A stretch of 10,712 nt of DNA from Candidatus Aenigmatarchaeota archaeon (GCA_018304565.1 JAGVVX010000005.1:1-10712), one strand, 5' to 3'. Numbered from the stretch's first letter, positions 5,705 to 10,712 are shown. Numbers and translations: made by a program. The notes: generated by a model from the sequence alone, not told the origin.

Positions 5705-5787
5705 TCCTGGGAAAAGCTTCGCTTCTCCAAAATTCCGGAGACCCTTTGGATTCCTGGAATTCCAAAAAGCTGCGCTTTTTGAGAAAA
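5705..5787 (+). repeat. Palindromic repeat, full copy A+B+C with hairpin A flipped (copy 2)
   Basis: Hairpin A reads GAAAAGC-TTC-GCTTCTC, with the loop in the opposite sense to the other copies. B is reduced (ATCC-type arms around TTT), and C is AAAAAGC-TGC-GCTTTTT followed by GAGAA. It lies within the minus-strand operon, between the acdB stop and the porG start. Confidence 0.8.
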
Positions 5788-5799
5788 TCGGGCTTTAGC

Positions 5800-6432
5800 T
5801 CAATTCTTGACAATTCTTACATCAGCTGCAAAGGCACCGTTGTCGTTGAGAAACAGCGGGTTTATGTCCATTTCATGAATGTTCTCGTTCTGCACAAGAT
5901 TGTTCAGCTTAAGCAGAACATCTACTATCTTGTTTTTGTCTATATTGTTGCCCCTGTAGTTGAGAAGCTGGGACACCTTGGTGTCATCTATCATGCTTTC
6001 AGCGTCTTCCTTGCTTATGGGCACAAGCCTGAATGATACGTCCTTGAATACTTGCGTCAGGACGCCACCCGAGCCAAACATCATGACTTTGCCAAACTGG
6101 CCGTCCATGGCAGAGCCGGTGATGGCTTCAAGCCCGCGCACAAATTCCTGGACCAGTATGCCGTTTATATCCTTCGTGATCTTCTTTGCGTTGCTGGTTA
6201 CTTTCTTGTAGACCTCCTCAAGCTTGTCCTGGCTGTAAGCGATCTTGACGCAGCCAACATCTGTTTTATGCACTATTTGCGCCGCGTCTATTTTGAGAAC
6301 CAGCGGAAAGCCGATGTTTTCAGCAAGCAGCTCAGCTTCCGGAAAAGTTTTTGCCAAGCCTGTATTAATCGCCTTTATCCTGTACTTTCTAAGGAGCGCA
6401 TAAGCCTGCTCGGCAGAAAGCATGCTGGTCAT
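5800..6432 (-). CDS. acdB: ADP-forming acetyl-CoA synthetase, beta subunit (ATP-grasp)
   Basis: This is the nucleotide-binding beta subunit that carries out phosphoryl transfer to ADP. The 210-residue product has the ATP-grasp features of the family: LVLKIDAAQIVHKTDVG (44-60, with H55 matching the conserved His of the beta subunit; GC replaces the usual GG after V59), GILVQEFVRGLEAITGS, FGKVMMFGSGGV, DVSFRLVPISKEDA, and the metal-binding EMDINPLF near the end. It is some 20 residues shorter than many homologues at the N-terminus. ATG 6432 sits about 24 bases after a TATA-like TTTTTAAG, indicating a leaderless start; M4 (6423) is an alternative. Its partner acdA is 5 kb downstream on the same strand, after the por genes. 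Confidence 0.92.
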   Translation of the reverse strand: MTSMLSAEQAYALLRKYRIKAINTGLAKTFPEAELLAENIGFPLVLKIDAAQIVHKTDVGCVKIAYSQDKLEEVYKKVTSNAKKITKDINGILVQEFVRGLEAITGSAMDGQFGKVMMFGSGGVLTQVFKDVSFRLVPISKEDAESMIDDTKVSQLLNYRGNNIDKNKIVDVLLKLNNLVQNENIHEMDINPLFLNDNGAFAADVRIVKN

Positions 6433-6450
6433 GAATAACTATAGTCGCAC

Positions 6451-6460
6451 ATCTTAAAAA
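6451..6460 (-). promoter_or_regulatory. TATA-box candidate for acdB-porGDA
   Basis: On the minus strand the sequence reads TTTTTAAGAT, centred about 24 bases before ATG 6432. No Shine-Dalgarno site precedes that ATG, so a leaderless transcript starting at acdB is likely. Confidence 0.5.
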
Positions 6461-6477
6461 TCATATCTTCTTAAAAT

Positions 6478-6730
6478 ATACCACCGACTAAAGTCGGTAG
6501 TTTGCAAGAATGACCGGTAGGTCCTTCTGCACAGAAGGAGCTTTGCTCCTTCTTGTGTGAGAAGATGTGATCCCAGAGACATTGTGTTTCACAGCAAAGA
6601 ATCTTTGATTCTTTGCGTGCACAAAGAGCTTTGCTCTTTGTTGCATCTGCTGTCTTTAGACAGCAGTTTTCAGTGTCCCTGAGGATAACATGGTGCGCTC
6701 CTATTCTCAAAGAAGCAAGATTCTTCGAGA
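6478..6730. ncRNA. Multi-hairpin region, possible structured RNA or IS200/IS605-like remnant
   Basis: This fills most of the gene-free stretch 6433-6775. In order: ACCGACT-AA-AGTCGGT (6483-6498); AGAAGGAGC-TTT-GCTCCTTCT (6533-6553), with a competing TCCTTCT at 6522-6528; a long-range stem CAGAGACATTG (6574-6584) with CAGTGTCCCTG (6671-6681), pairing with two G-T wobbles; inside it CAAAGAATC-TTT-GATTCTTTG, CAAAGAGC-TTT-GCTCTTTG and CTGCTGTC-TTTA-GACAGCAG; last, an imperfect hairpin at 6705-6730. The terminal GACTAAAGTC palindrome recalls ends of IS200/IS605 elements, but no transposase, TnpB or target-site evidence is present. The strand is undecided. Confidence 0.45.
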
Positions 6731-6745
6731 TAACGCAGAAGGCAG

Positions 6746-6757
6746 GATATAAAATTT
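6746..6757 (+). promoter_or_regulatory. TATA box of the ASCH-domain gene
   Basis: GATATAAAATTT contains TATAAAAT centred 25 bases before ATG 6776. This is a textbook archaeal spacing for a leaderless mRNA, and it selects ATG 6776 over an upstream TTG at 6761. Confidence 0.6.
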
Positions 6758-6775
6758 GGCTTGTGTAAAGTAGTT

Positions 6776-7090
6776 ATGGAAATCAGGAAGAAAACATGGC
6801 CGGAATTATTCCAGCGCATGGTTGACGGCAAGAAAACAGCCGACGTTAGGCTGGCAGATTTCTGGATAAAGGAAGGCGATACACTGATCCTCGAAGAATA
6901 CGACCCGAAGGCAAATGCCTATACAGGCAGGGTCCTGAAGAAAAGAGTGAAAAACCTGGCTAAGGTGAAATTAACAGATTTTAACACGCCGGAAGAAATC
7001 GCCAAATACGGCCACTGGGTAATCTTGGGAGAAGCGAAGCTTCTCCGAGATTCCAAAAAGCTACGCTTTTCGAGAATCGAGCTGGAATAG
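6776..7090 (+). CDS. ASCH/PUA-like domain protein (DUF3850-like) with repeat-derived C-terminus
   Basis: The 104-residue product matches the small PUA-fold ASCH group: MEIRKKTWPELFQRMVDGKK at the N-terminus, then VRLADFWIKEGDTLILEEYD and YTGRVLKKRVKNL, ending with EIAKYGHWVI. These proteins are thought to bind RNA or modified nucleotides; the exact role is unknown. From residue 83 on, the sequence (LGEAKLLRDSKKLRFSRIELE) is encoded by a palindromic repeat copy. Family members normally end soon after the GHWVI-like strand, so the last 20 or so residues look like an acquired extension. The start is ATG 6776 on TATA spacing. The stop is one base from the stop of the convergent PRC-barrel gene. 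Confidence 0.82.
   Translation: MEIRKKTWPELFQRMVDGKKTADVRLADFWIKEGDTLILEEYDPKANAYTGRVLKKRVKNLAKVKLTDFNTPEEIAKYGHWVILGEAKLLRDSKKLRFSRIELE
7023..7077 (+). repeat. Palindromic repeat, A+C copy lacking B (copy 3), inside a coding sequence
   Basis: TCTTGGGAGAAGCGAAGC begins hairpin A, which is identical to that of copy 1; the spacer CGAGATTCC joins directly to hairpin C, AAAAAGC-TAC-GCTTTT. Module B is cleanly absent. The copy is read in frame as the C-terminus of the ASCH-domain protein. Confidence 0.85.
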
Positions 7091-7091
7091 C

Positions 7092-7394
7092 TTAAACGTA
7101 CTTTGCCGTGGGCTTTTCCTCAACCGGCTGGTCTTCTTCAACTGTCGGCTGGACGTGTTTTATAAGCACTATATCGCCGACGCTTTGGACCATGGAGAAA
7201 GGCACTACGACGCCTTTCTTGTTGCCGACCAGGTTTGAAAGGTATGAGCCGTGGACTGCGTCTACAACAAGGGATTTAACGCGGAATTTCTCAAGGTCTA
7301 CCTCGACATCAGTTATTTTTCCGCAGTAAGCGCCCTTTGCAGTAAATACGTCTTTCTTTGTCAGTTCAGAAAATGATTTCACATTTATCGGCAT
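7092..7394 (-). CDS. PRC-barrel domain protein
   Basis: The 100-residue product is a single PRC-barrel: FSELTKKDVFTAKGAYCGKI, then TDVEVDLEKFRVKSLVVD and GVVVPFSMVQSVGDIVLIK give the expected six-strand small barrel over residues 6-80. An acidic, proline-rich tail (PTVEEDQPVEEKPTAKYV) follows. PRC-barrels occur in photosynthetic reaction centre H subunits, RimM and archaeal stand-alone proteins linked to RNA processing or cell division; this stand-alone type has no assigned reaction. GAGGG precedes ATG 7394 with good spacing, and TTTAAATG (7430-7437 on this strand) may be its TATA element. It converges on the ASCH gene with a single base between stops and is divergent from the tRNA gene. Confidence 0.85.
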   Translation of the reverse strand: MPINVKSFSELTKKDVFTAKGAYCGKITDVEVDLEKFRVKSLVVDAVHGSYLSNLVGNKKGVVVPFSMVQSVGDIVLIKHVQPTVEEDQPVEEKPTAKYV

Positions 7395-7427
7395 GACTAT
7401 CCCTCGTTTTAGTATTATAGCGCCTCA

Positions 7428-7438
7428 AACATTTAAAG
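7428..7438. promoter_or_regulatory. TATA-like element between the PRC-barrel gene and the tRNA gene
   Basis: ACATTTAAAGA holds a symmetric TTTAAA that can serve either direction. It is about 40 bases before the PRC-barrel ATG (7394), and about 50 bases before the tRNA 5' end (7483), which would give a short 5' leader of about 24 bases for RNase P to remove. Confidence 0.35.
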
Positions 7439-7513
7439 ATTCTTCAGGTGAAAAGTGGTTAGAAAGAAGAAAAATCACCTGTGCTGGGGTAGCCAAGTTT
7501 GGTCTACGGCGCA

Positions 7514-7529
7514 ATCTGTAAGACGCCAT
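7514..7529 (+). other. tRNA intron 1, position 28/29 (16 bases)
   Basis: The motif is a canonical bulge-helix-bulge. Exon GGCG (7508-7511) pairs with intron CGCC (7524-7527). The bulges are CA|A and AT|G, each cut after the second base. The intron core is TCT-GTA-AGA. The site lies in the anticodon stem, a non-canonical position. Confidence 0.85.
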
Positions 7530-7538
7530 GGTTTGCTA

Positions 7539-7602
7539 AAGCCCCTTTTCTTTTAGAAAAAGAAAAGGCCTTTGGGTTCAAAAGAAAACCCATAATGCAA
7601 AC
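7539..7602 (+). other. tRNA intron 2, canonical position 37/38 (64 bases)
   Basis: Exon TTGC (7533-7536) pairs with intron GCAA (7597-7600). The three-base bulges are TA|A and AC|A. The intron contains two internal hairpins: CCTTTTC with GAAAAGG, and GGGTT with AACCC. Confidence 0.85.
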
Positions 7603-7635
7603 AACCTGTTAGGCGCAAGCCTAACGAGGGTTCAA

Positions 7636-7700
7636 AAAGCCCTTTCTTCTTTCAAAAAGAAGAAAGCGCTTGCGGAAAGAAGAAACGCAACGGCTGGAAC
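7636..7700 (+). other. tRNA intron 3, T-loop, about position 58/59 (about 65 bases)
   Basis: Exon GTTC (7630-7633) can pair with intron GAAC (7697-7700), and AGCC with GGCT extends the helix inwards. A long hairpin, CTTTCTTCTTT-CAA-AAAGAAGAAAG, fills the centre. The exact cut is uncertain by one or two bases: a seven-base T-loop (TTCAAAT) requires that AT (7701-7702) stay in the exon, which makes the 3' bulge slightly non-standard. Confidence 0.7.
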
Positions 7701-7710
7701 ATCCCTCCCC

Positions 7711-7806
7711 CAGCGCTTTAAACTTGGGGTTCGAAGCGCTCCCAGCGCTCTAAATCCGGGATTGGAAGCACCCCCAAGCACTCTAAACTTGGGATCCGAA
7801 GCTCCC
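7711..7806. repeat. Tandem repeat, three units of 32-33 bp, grading into palindromic repeat copy 4
   Basis: Units share the pattern CAGCGCTCTAAACTTGGGAT, then CCGAAGC and a C-rich end. The TAAA anchor occurs at 7719, 7751 and 7784, and GAAGC at 7733, 7765 and 7798, giving periods of 32 and 33. Units 1 and 3 agree at about 25 of 32 bases. A fourth, weaker unit starts near 7807 and becomes hairpin A of copy 4. The first unit overlaps the last bases of the tRNA. Confidence 0.75.
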
Positions 7807-7815
7807 CGGCGCTTA

Positions 7816-7892
7816 TCTTGGGAGAATCAAAGCTTCTTCGGAATCCTTTGGATTCCGGGAATTCCAAAAAGCTGCGCGCTTTTTGAGAAATT
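7816..7892 (+). repeat. Palindromic repeat, full copy A+B+C (copy 4), upstream of the GH15 gene
   Basis: TCTTGGGAGAATCAAAGC starts a diverged hairpin A (loop CAA-type); B is GGAATCC-TTT-GGATTCC, a perfect hairpin; C is AAAAAGC-TGCGC-GCTTTTT with a two-base longer loop, followed by GAGAAATT. It ends 24 bases before the GH15 start codon and so would lie in that gene's leader or promoter region. Confidence 0.82.
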
Positions 7893-7916
7893 AGCAATAG
7901 CAACCGGAGACGAAAC

Positions 7917-9812
7917 ATGCCAAGAAAACCTTACTATGGCATTATAGGAAACGGCGAGACATGCGCGCTCATATCACCCAAAGGCAGCATCGAGTGGTTA
8001 TGCCTCCCGAGATTCGACGGGAAGATAGTATACAGCAAGGCGCTCGACCCGCAGCGCGGCGAATGCATAGAACTCAAAATACTCGAAGACGGAAAGGAGC
8101 CGGTTGTCCGAAACTGTTCCCAGAGATATTTAAACAAGACAGCTGTCCTGGAAACAGTAATGGTTTTTGACAGCCTTCTGGCAGAAATTACGGATTTTAT
8201 GCCTCTAAACAAGGAAGCAGCTTTCAGGTCTCGACGCGCAATATTCAGGACAATCAAGATTAAAAATGAGGGTCAGGAAGCAAGGCATGTAGAAATAAAG
8301 ATGTATTCCGGCATAAGCACGGAAAAACACAAGGATGTCGGGGATGGGATTATTTTCTCGGACAGCATATTTATCGGGTTCATTCTTTACGGTCAATCTG
8401 AGACTATCATACAGCCGAAAAAAGAGGCTGTATTCTCCTGTGCAATGGTATACGGCACAAACCAGAAAGAAGTTGAGAAGGAAATGAGAAAGCTGAAGAA
8501 TACAGACCTCCGGAAAGAGCTTCAGGAATGTATAGGTTTCTGGATAAACTGGTTTGACAGGGGGAAACACGTATGGTTTGAGAGCATGGATTTCGCAAAC
8601 ATGTATTTCCGTTCCTTGCTGACGGTGAAGATGCTGATATACGAGAAGACAGGCGCAATGGTAGCTGCCGCCACCGCGTCTTTCCCTGCGATACCTGGCG
8701 GCACAGAAAACTGGGACTACAGGTACACATGGATAAGGGACAGCTATTTTGCCATGCGTGCGCTTCTCCGTTCAGGCCACTATGATGAAGTCGAGCGCAT
8801 GCTTGAATTTTTTTTCAGCATCCAGGATAAAAACGGCCAGTGGCTTTCCCCGCTTTACACTGTGGACGGCAAAAGACTGGGGAAGGAGATTGTCGTAGAA
8901 GAGCTTACGGGCCCCAGTGGGGAAGACCACATCAGGATAGGTAACGCCGCAGCGCAGCAGCTTCAGCTTGACAGCGAAGGGAGCATCCTCCATACAGCAT
9001 ATTTGTATTACCTTTTCACTGAAGACGACGAGTTCTTGGCTAAACACTGGAACGGAATCAAAAAAGCAGCAAGATGGACAGCAAAAAATTATTACAGGAA
9101 GGAAAGTGGCATATGGGAATCCAGAAACAGGCTGGAGCATTACACGTACGGCAAGGTCATGTGCTATGTGGGGCTTGAGTCGGCGTCCAAGATAGCCCAT
9201 ATACTGGGGAAAAAAGATGAATGGAAGCAGCTGAAAGAAAGGCTGAGAAAACTTATAGTAAAAAAGGCCTGGTCAGACCAGAGGCAGGCCTTCTTGCAGA
9301 CATTCGAAAAGGACGCTCCGATAGACATATCTGTACTGGCGCTGGAAGATTATGGCATCGTGAAGCCGGAAGACCCCAAAATGAAGAAGACTGTCAGGCT
9401 TATAGAAAGCAAGCTTGTAAAAGACAATGCTGTCGTGCGCTACGAGGACGCACCACTTCCTTTCTACCTTCCTACTTTGTGGCTCGCTTCGCATTATATA
9501 AGGAGCGGCAACAGGAAAAGGGCGGCAGAGCTTTTGCAAAAATGCATAGAATCATCCACGGAGCTTTATCTGATTGCCGAGCATTTCGATCCGCAATATA
9601 AGGCACAATACGGGAATTTTCCGCAGGCATTCAACGCCGCAATGTTTGTAGAGCAGCTCCTTAATATCACAGAGAAGAAGAACATGCTACACTTTCTCAA
9701 GATTTTTGAGCTGGAACTGGATGACCTGAAGAAAATATTCATGTTTGACAAGCGCAAGCTGATCGAAGAGGCGCAAAGATTAATGGGCTGGCCAGATGAA
9801 AAGATTCGTTAA
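7917..9812 (+). CDS. Glycoside hydrolase family 15 protein (glucoamylase/trehalase type)
   Basis: The 631-residue enzyme has the archaeal/bacterial GH15 layout. The N-terminal beta-sandwich domain (about 1-225) begins YYGIIGNGETCALISPKGSI, and an (alpha/alpha)6 barrel follows. Signature motifs are GGTENWDYRYTWIRD (261-275), HIRIGNAAAQQLQLDSEGSI, GIWESR with E401 as the likely acid catalyst, and AEHFDP...GNFPQAF with E555 as the likely base. It would remove glucose from maltodextrin, alpha-glucan ends or trehalose by inversion; motifs do not decide which. There is no signal peptide, so it is probably cytosolic. GGAG lies 7 bases before ATG 7917. Length is normal for the archaeal enzymes (about 620-650). 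It follows a tRNA, a tandem repeat and a palindromic repeat, so the promoter region is unusual. Confidence 0.93.
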   Translation: MPRKPYYGIIGNGETCALISPKGSIEWLCLPRFDGKIVYSKALDPQRGECIELKILEDGKEPVVRNCSQRYLNKTAVLETVMVFDSLLAEITDFMPLNKEAAFRSRRAIFRTIKIKNEGQEARHVEIKMYSGISTEKHKDVGDGIIFSDSIFIGFILYGQSETIIQPKKEAVFSCAMVYGTNQKEVEKEMRKLKNTDLRKELQECIGFWINWFDRGKHVWFESMDFANMYFRSLLTVKMLIYEKTGAMVAAATASFPAIPGGTENWDYRYTWIRDSYFAMRALLRSGHYDEVERMLEFFFSIQDKNGQWLSPLYTVDGKRLGKEIVVEELTGPSGEDHIRIGNAAAQQLQLDSEGSILHTAYLYYLFTEDDEFLAKHWNGIKKAARWTAKNYYRKESGIWESRNRLEHYTYGKVMCYVGLESASKIAHILGKKDEWKQLKERLRKLIVKKAWSDQRQAFLQTFEKDAPIDISVLALEDYGIVKPEDPKMKKTVRLIESKLVKDNAVVRYEDAPLPFYLPTLWLASHYIRSGNRKRAAELLQKCIESSTELYLIAEHFDPQYKAQYGNFPQAFNAAMFVEQLLNITEKKNMLHFLKIFELELDDLKKIFMFDKRKLIEEAQRLMGWPDEKIR

Positions 9813-9843
9813 GATAAAAATGCCTGAAGCCGGGCATGTTATC
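9813..9843 (+). terminator. Imperfect hairpin after the GH15 gene
   Basis: GATAA (9813-9817) pairs with TTATC (9839-9843), and TGCC pairs with GGCA inside. The hairpin begins at the base after the stop codon. It may end transcription or stabilise the 3' end; no long T tract follows. Confidence 0.3.
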
Positions 9844-9904
9844 AAAACTCGGGACACAGCAGTCTATTAAATTAAGGACGGAGACCCGGATGGAGCTATA
9901 AACT

Positions 9905-10378
9905 ATGGAAGACGTAACCCTTCTTTATGTGATAAAAGATGGCAGGATACTTCTCATAAAGAGCAAGCGCGGCATAAGCGAAGGCAAATGGAATGGCCCC
10001 GGCGGCCACGTTGAGGAAGGGGAATCGCCTGCCGATGCTGCAATAAGGGAAACAATCGAAGAAACCGGCGTGACGCCTCTCGGTATAAAGCACGTCGGCC
10101 GCAATGAATTCTACATCGGAGGCGAGTGTGCGATGAAAGCCCACATTTTCGTTGCAAGGGATTTTTCAGGCGAGACGAAGGAAACAGAGGAAGGAATTCC
10201 AAACTGGTTCTCTCTGGATGCCATACCGCTTAATGAGATGTGGCCGGATGATGAGATATGGATACCTGTCATGCTCGAAGGCAAGAAATTTTCCGGGAAA
10301 TTTTATTATGACGAAGGGTACAAGAACATGATAAACTATGAGATTGAAGAAATAAAGGAGGCAGCCGGATGGAAATAA
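9905..10378 (+). CDS. NUDIX hydrolase, MTH1/8-oxo-dGTPase-like
   Basis: The 157-residue product has a perfect NUDIX box, GX5EX7REUXEEXGU, in GHVEEGESPADAAIRETIEE (residues 35-54) plus TGV. It is preceded by KWNGPGGH and followed by EMWPDDEIWIPVMLEGKKFSGKFYYDEG. That tail, with MW-DD-W and KxFxGxFxYDEG, is typical of MTH1/MutT-like enzymes that hydrolyse oxidised purine nucleoside triphosphates. Role inferred: nucleotide pool cleaning; related substrates are possible. A TATA-like ATTAAATTAA (about 9873-9882) precedes the start, and GGAG lies about 10 bases before ATG 9905. The end overlaps a 21-codon ORF by 10 bases, and a second NUDIX gene follows, so this looks like a small operon. Confidence 0.9.
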   Translation: MEDVTLLYVIKDGRILLIKSKRGISEGKWNGPGGHVEEGESPADAAIRETIEETGVTPLGIKHVGRNEFYIGGECAMKAHIFVARDFSGETKETEEGIPNWFSLDAIPLNEMWPDDEIWIPVMLEGKKFSGKFYYDEGYKNMINYEIEEIKEAAGWK

Positions 10379-10434
10379 ACGAGTTCGCAAAACTCAATTA
10401 TGAACGAGACAGGAAACACGACAGAGAAGGTTAA
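10369..10434 (+). CDS. Short coupled ORF (21 residues), possible MazG-like remnant
   Basis: ATG 10369 overlaps the end of the first NUDIX gene and has the best Shine-Dalgarno sequence of the window (AAGGAGG, 7 bases away). The reading frame stops after 21 codons (MEINEFAKLN, then a run of R, D, K, H and E). The first residues resemble the start of MazG-type nucleotide pyrophosphohydrolases (MEIxEFQ...), which often sit beside NUDIX genes. It may therefore be a truncated remnant, a true micropeptide, or just a coupling device for the next gene. The homology is weak and from memory only. Confidence 0.35.
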   Translation: MEINEFAKLNYERDRKHDREG

Positions 10435-10445
10435 GGAGAATTCAG

Positions 10446-10712
10446 ATGAAGAAACTGGATGGAATATTTCAAAAGGCCGTCATTTTCAACGGAGATAAAG
10501 TGCTAATTCTCAGGCAATCCAGCAGAGGTGGCATGATAAAAAACGACCAGTGGGATTTGCCAGGCGGAAAACTAGAGAAAGATGAGCTGCTGCAAAAGGC
10601 GATAAGAAGAGAAGTCAGGGAAGAAACCGGTCTAGAGATAAATGACTTTATTCTTGTAACAGGAAGCATAGAAAGCTTCAAGCCTAAAGGGAAAAGACTG
10701 GGATTAATATAT
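10446..10712 (+). CDS. NUDIX hydrolase (N-terminal 89 residues; runs off the window)
   Basis: The open frame continues past the window end. The NUDIX box is GKLEKDELLQKAIRREVREE (starting near residue 41) plus TGLE, preceded by DQWDLPGG. Strands KAVIFNGDKVLILRQSS precede it. The sequence is clearly different from the first NUDIX protein, so this is not a recent tandem duplication. AAGGAG (10433-10438) lies 7 bases before ATG 10446, and the stop of the 21-codon ORF lies within that ribosome site, so translation is probably coupled. The substrate cannot be told from the visible part. Confidence 0.9.
   Translation, partial: MKKLDGIFQKAVIFNGDKVLILRQSSRGGMIKNDQWDLPGGKLEKDELLQKAIRREVREETGLEINDFILVTGSIESFKPKGKRLGLIY

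Larger units (their letters stand above)
7483..7715 (+). tRNA. tRNA-Ser(GCT) interrupted by three introns
   Basis: The acceptor stem GCTGGGG (7483-7489) pairs with CCCCAGC (7708-7714), followed by discriminator G73, which is characteristic of archaeal tRNA-Ser; CCA is not encoded. The D-arm is GCC...GGC (7492-7510). Removing bases 7514-7529 joins C27A28 to GGT, giving anticodon stem CAGGT, which pairs perfectly with ACCTG (7604-7608); the loop is TTGCTAA with anticodon GCT at 7535-7537. The long variable arm TTAGGC-GCAA-GCCTAA (7609-7624) marks a class II tRNA. T-stem GAGGG (7626-7630) pairs with CCCTC (7703-7707) only if a third intron in the T-loop is removed. The mature length is about 88 bases. 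Two introns have canonical bulge-helix-bulge motifs (see separate entries). Confidence 0.88.

Noticed and set aside
5632..5730. Longer N-terminus for porG (33 extra residues)
   Set aside because: The extra residues do not resemble PorG and reach into the palindromic repeat; the family starts just before its glycine motif, at ATG 5631.
6471..6710. Minus-strand ORF of 79 codons over the multi-hairpin region
   Set aside because: Its start is a TTG without ribosome site, the composition follows the hairpin arms (repeated K, S, C), and the region is explained by inverted repeats. I treat it as non-coding, though its first residues could be a remnant of a transposon protein.
7490..7540. Reading the tRNA as Tyr (GTA) or Leu (TAA) from the unspliced sequence
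   Set aside because: GTA at 7518-7520 has no pairing anticodon stem and lies inside intron 1. The G73 discriminator, long variable arm and perfect stem after splicing fit Ser(GCT) only.
7711..7806. CRISPR array
   Set aside because: The units are adjacent, diverged and without unique spacers of constant length, and no cas genes are present. It is an ordinary tandem repeat.
8205..9539. Several antisense ORFs of 60-142 codons within the GH15 gene
   Set aside because: They lie opposite a full-length, motif-verified enzyme and show no recognisable domains or ribosome sites; shadow frames.

Overview
This window is archaeal. The evidence is a serine tRNA gene broken up by bulge-helix-bulge introns, a pyruvoyl-dependent arginine decarboxylase of the archaeal type, a two-subunit ADP-forming acetyl-CoA synthetase, TATA boxes about 25 bases upstream of apparently leaderless start codons, and Shine-Dalgarno sites of the GGAG/GGTG type elsewhere. 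The small, divergent proteins and the non-canonical tRNA introns would suit a DPANN-type or other uncultivated archaeon, but the lineage cannot be fixed from this sequence.

Left part (1-6432). This is mostly minus strand and holds the parts of a 2-oxoacid:ferredoxin oxidoreductase (beta, gamma, delta, alpha) and both subunits of an ADP-forming acyl-CoA synthetase. Together they would make the classic archaeal route: 2-oxoacid to acyl-CoA plus reduced ferredoxin, then acyl-CoA to free acid plus ATP. The order in the direction of transcription is acdB, porG, porD, porA, then a block of unrelated genes at 1780-3585 (small membrane protein, HTH protein, unknown protein, arginine decarboxylase pdaD), then porB and acdA. 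The oxidoreductase subunits are unusual. The motifs that normally bind the 2-oxoacid are missing from alpha and beta, the gamma glycine motif is altered, and one cluster cysteine of the ferredoxin subunit is replaced by Asn.

Right part (6433-10712). A 260-bp region packed with hairpins is followed by a PUA-like/ASCH protein, a convergent PRC-barrel protein, a tRNA-Ser(GCT) gene with three introns (at 28/29, at 37/38 and in the T-loop), a 32-33 bp tandem repeat, a GH15 glucoamylase/trehalase-type enzyme, and two NUDIX hydrolases separated by a 21-codon coupled ORF.

Across the window runs a modular palindromic repeat family. Its three small hairpins (A, B, C), with 3-5 base loops, occur as A+B+C (three copies), A+C (one copy, forming the C-terminus of the ASCH protein) and C alone (inside the coding region of an unknown protein). 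Similar mini-hairpins also build two larger structured regions, at 2051-2156 and 6478-6730. The repeat family, the three-intron tRNA and the divergent oxidoreductase are the most interesting items here.
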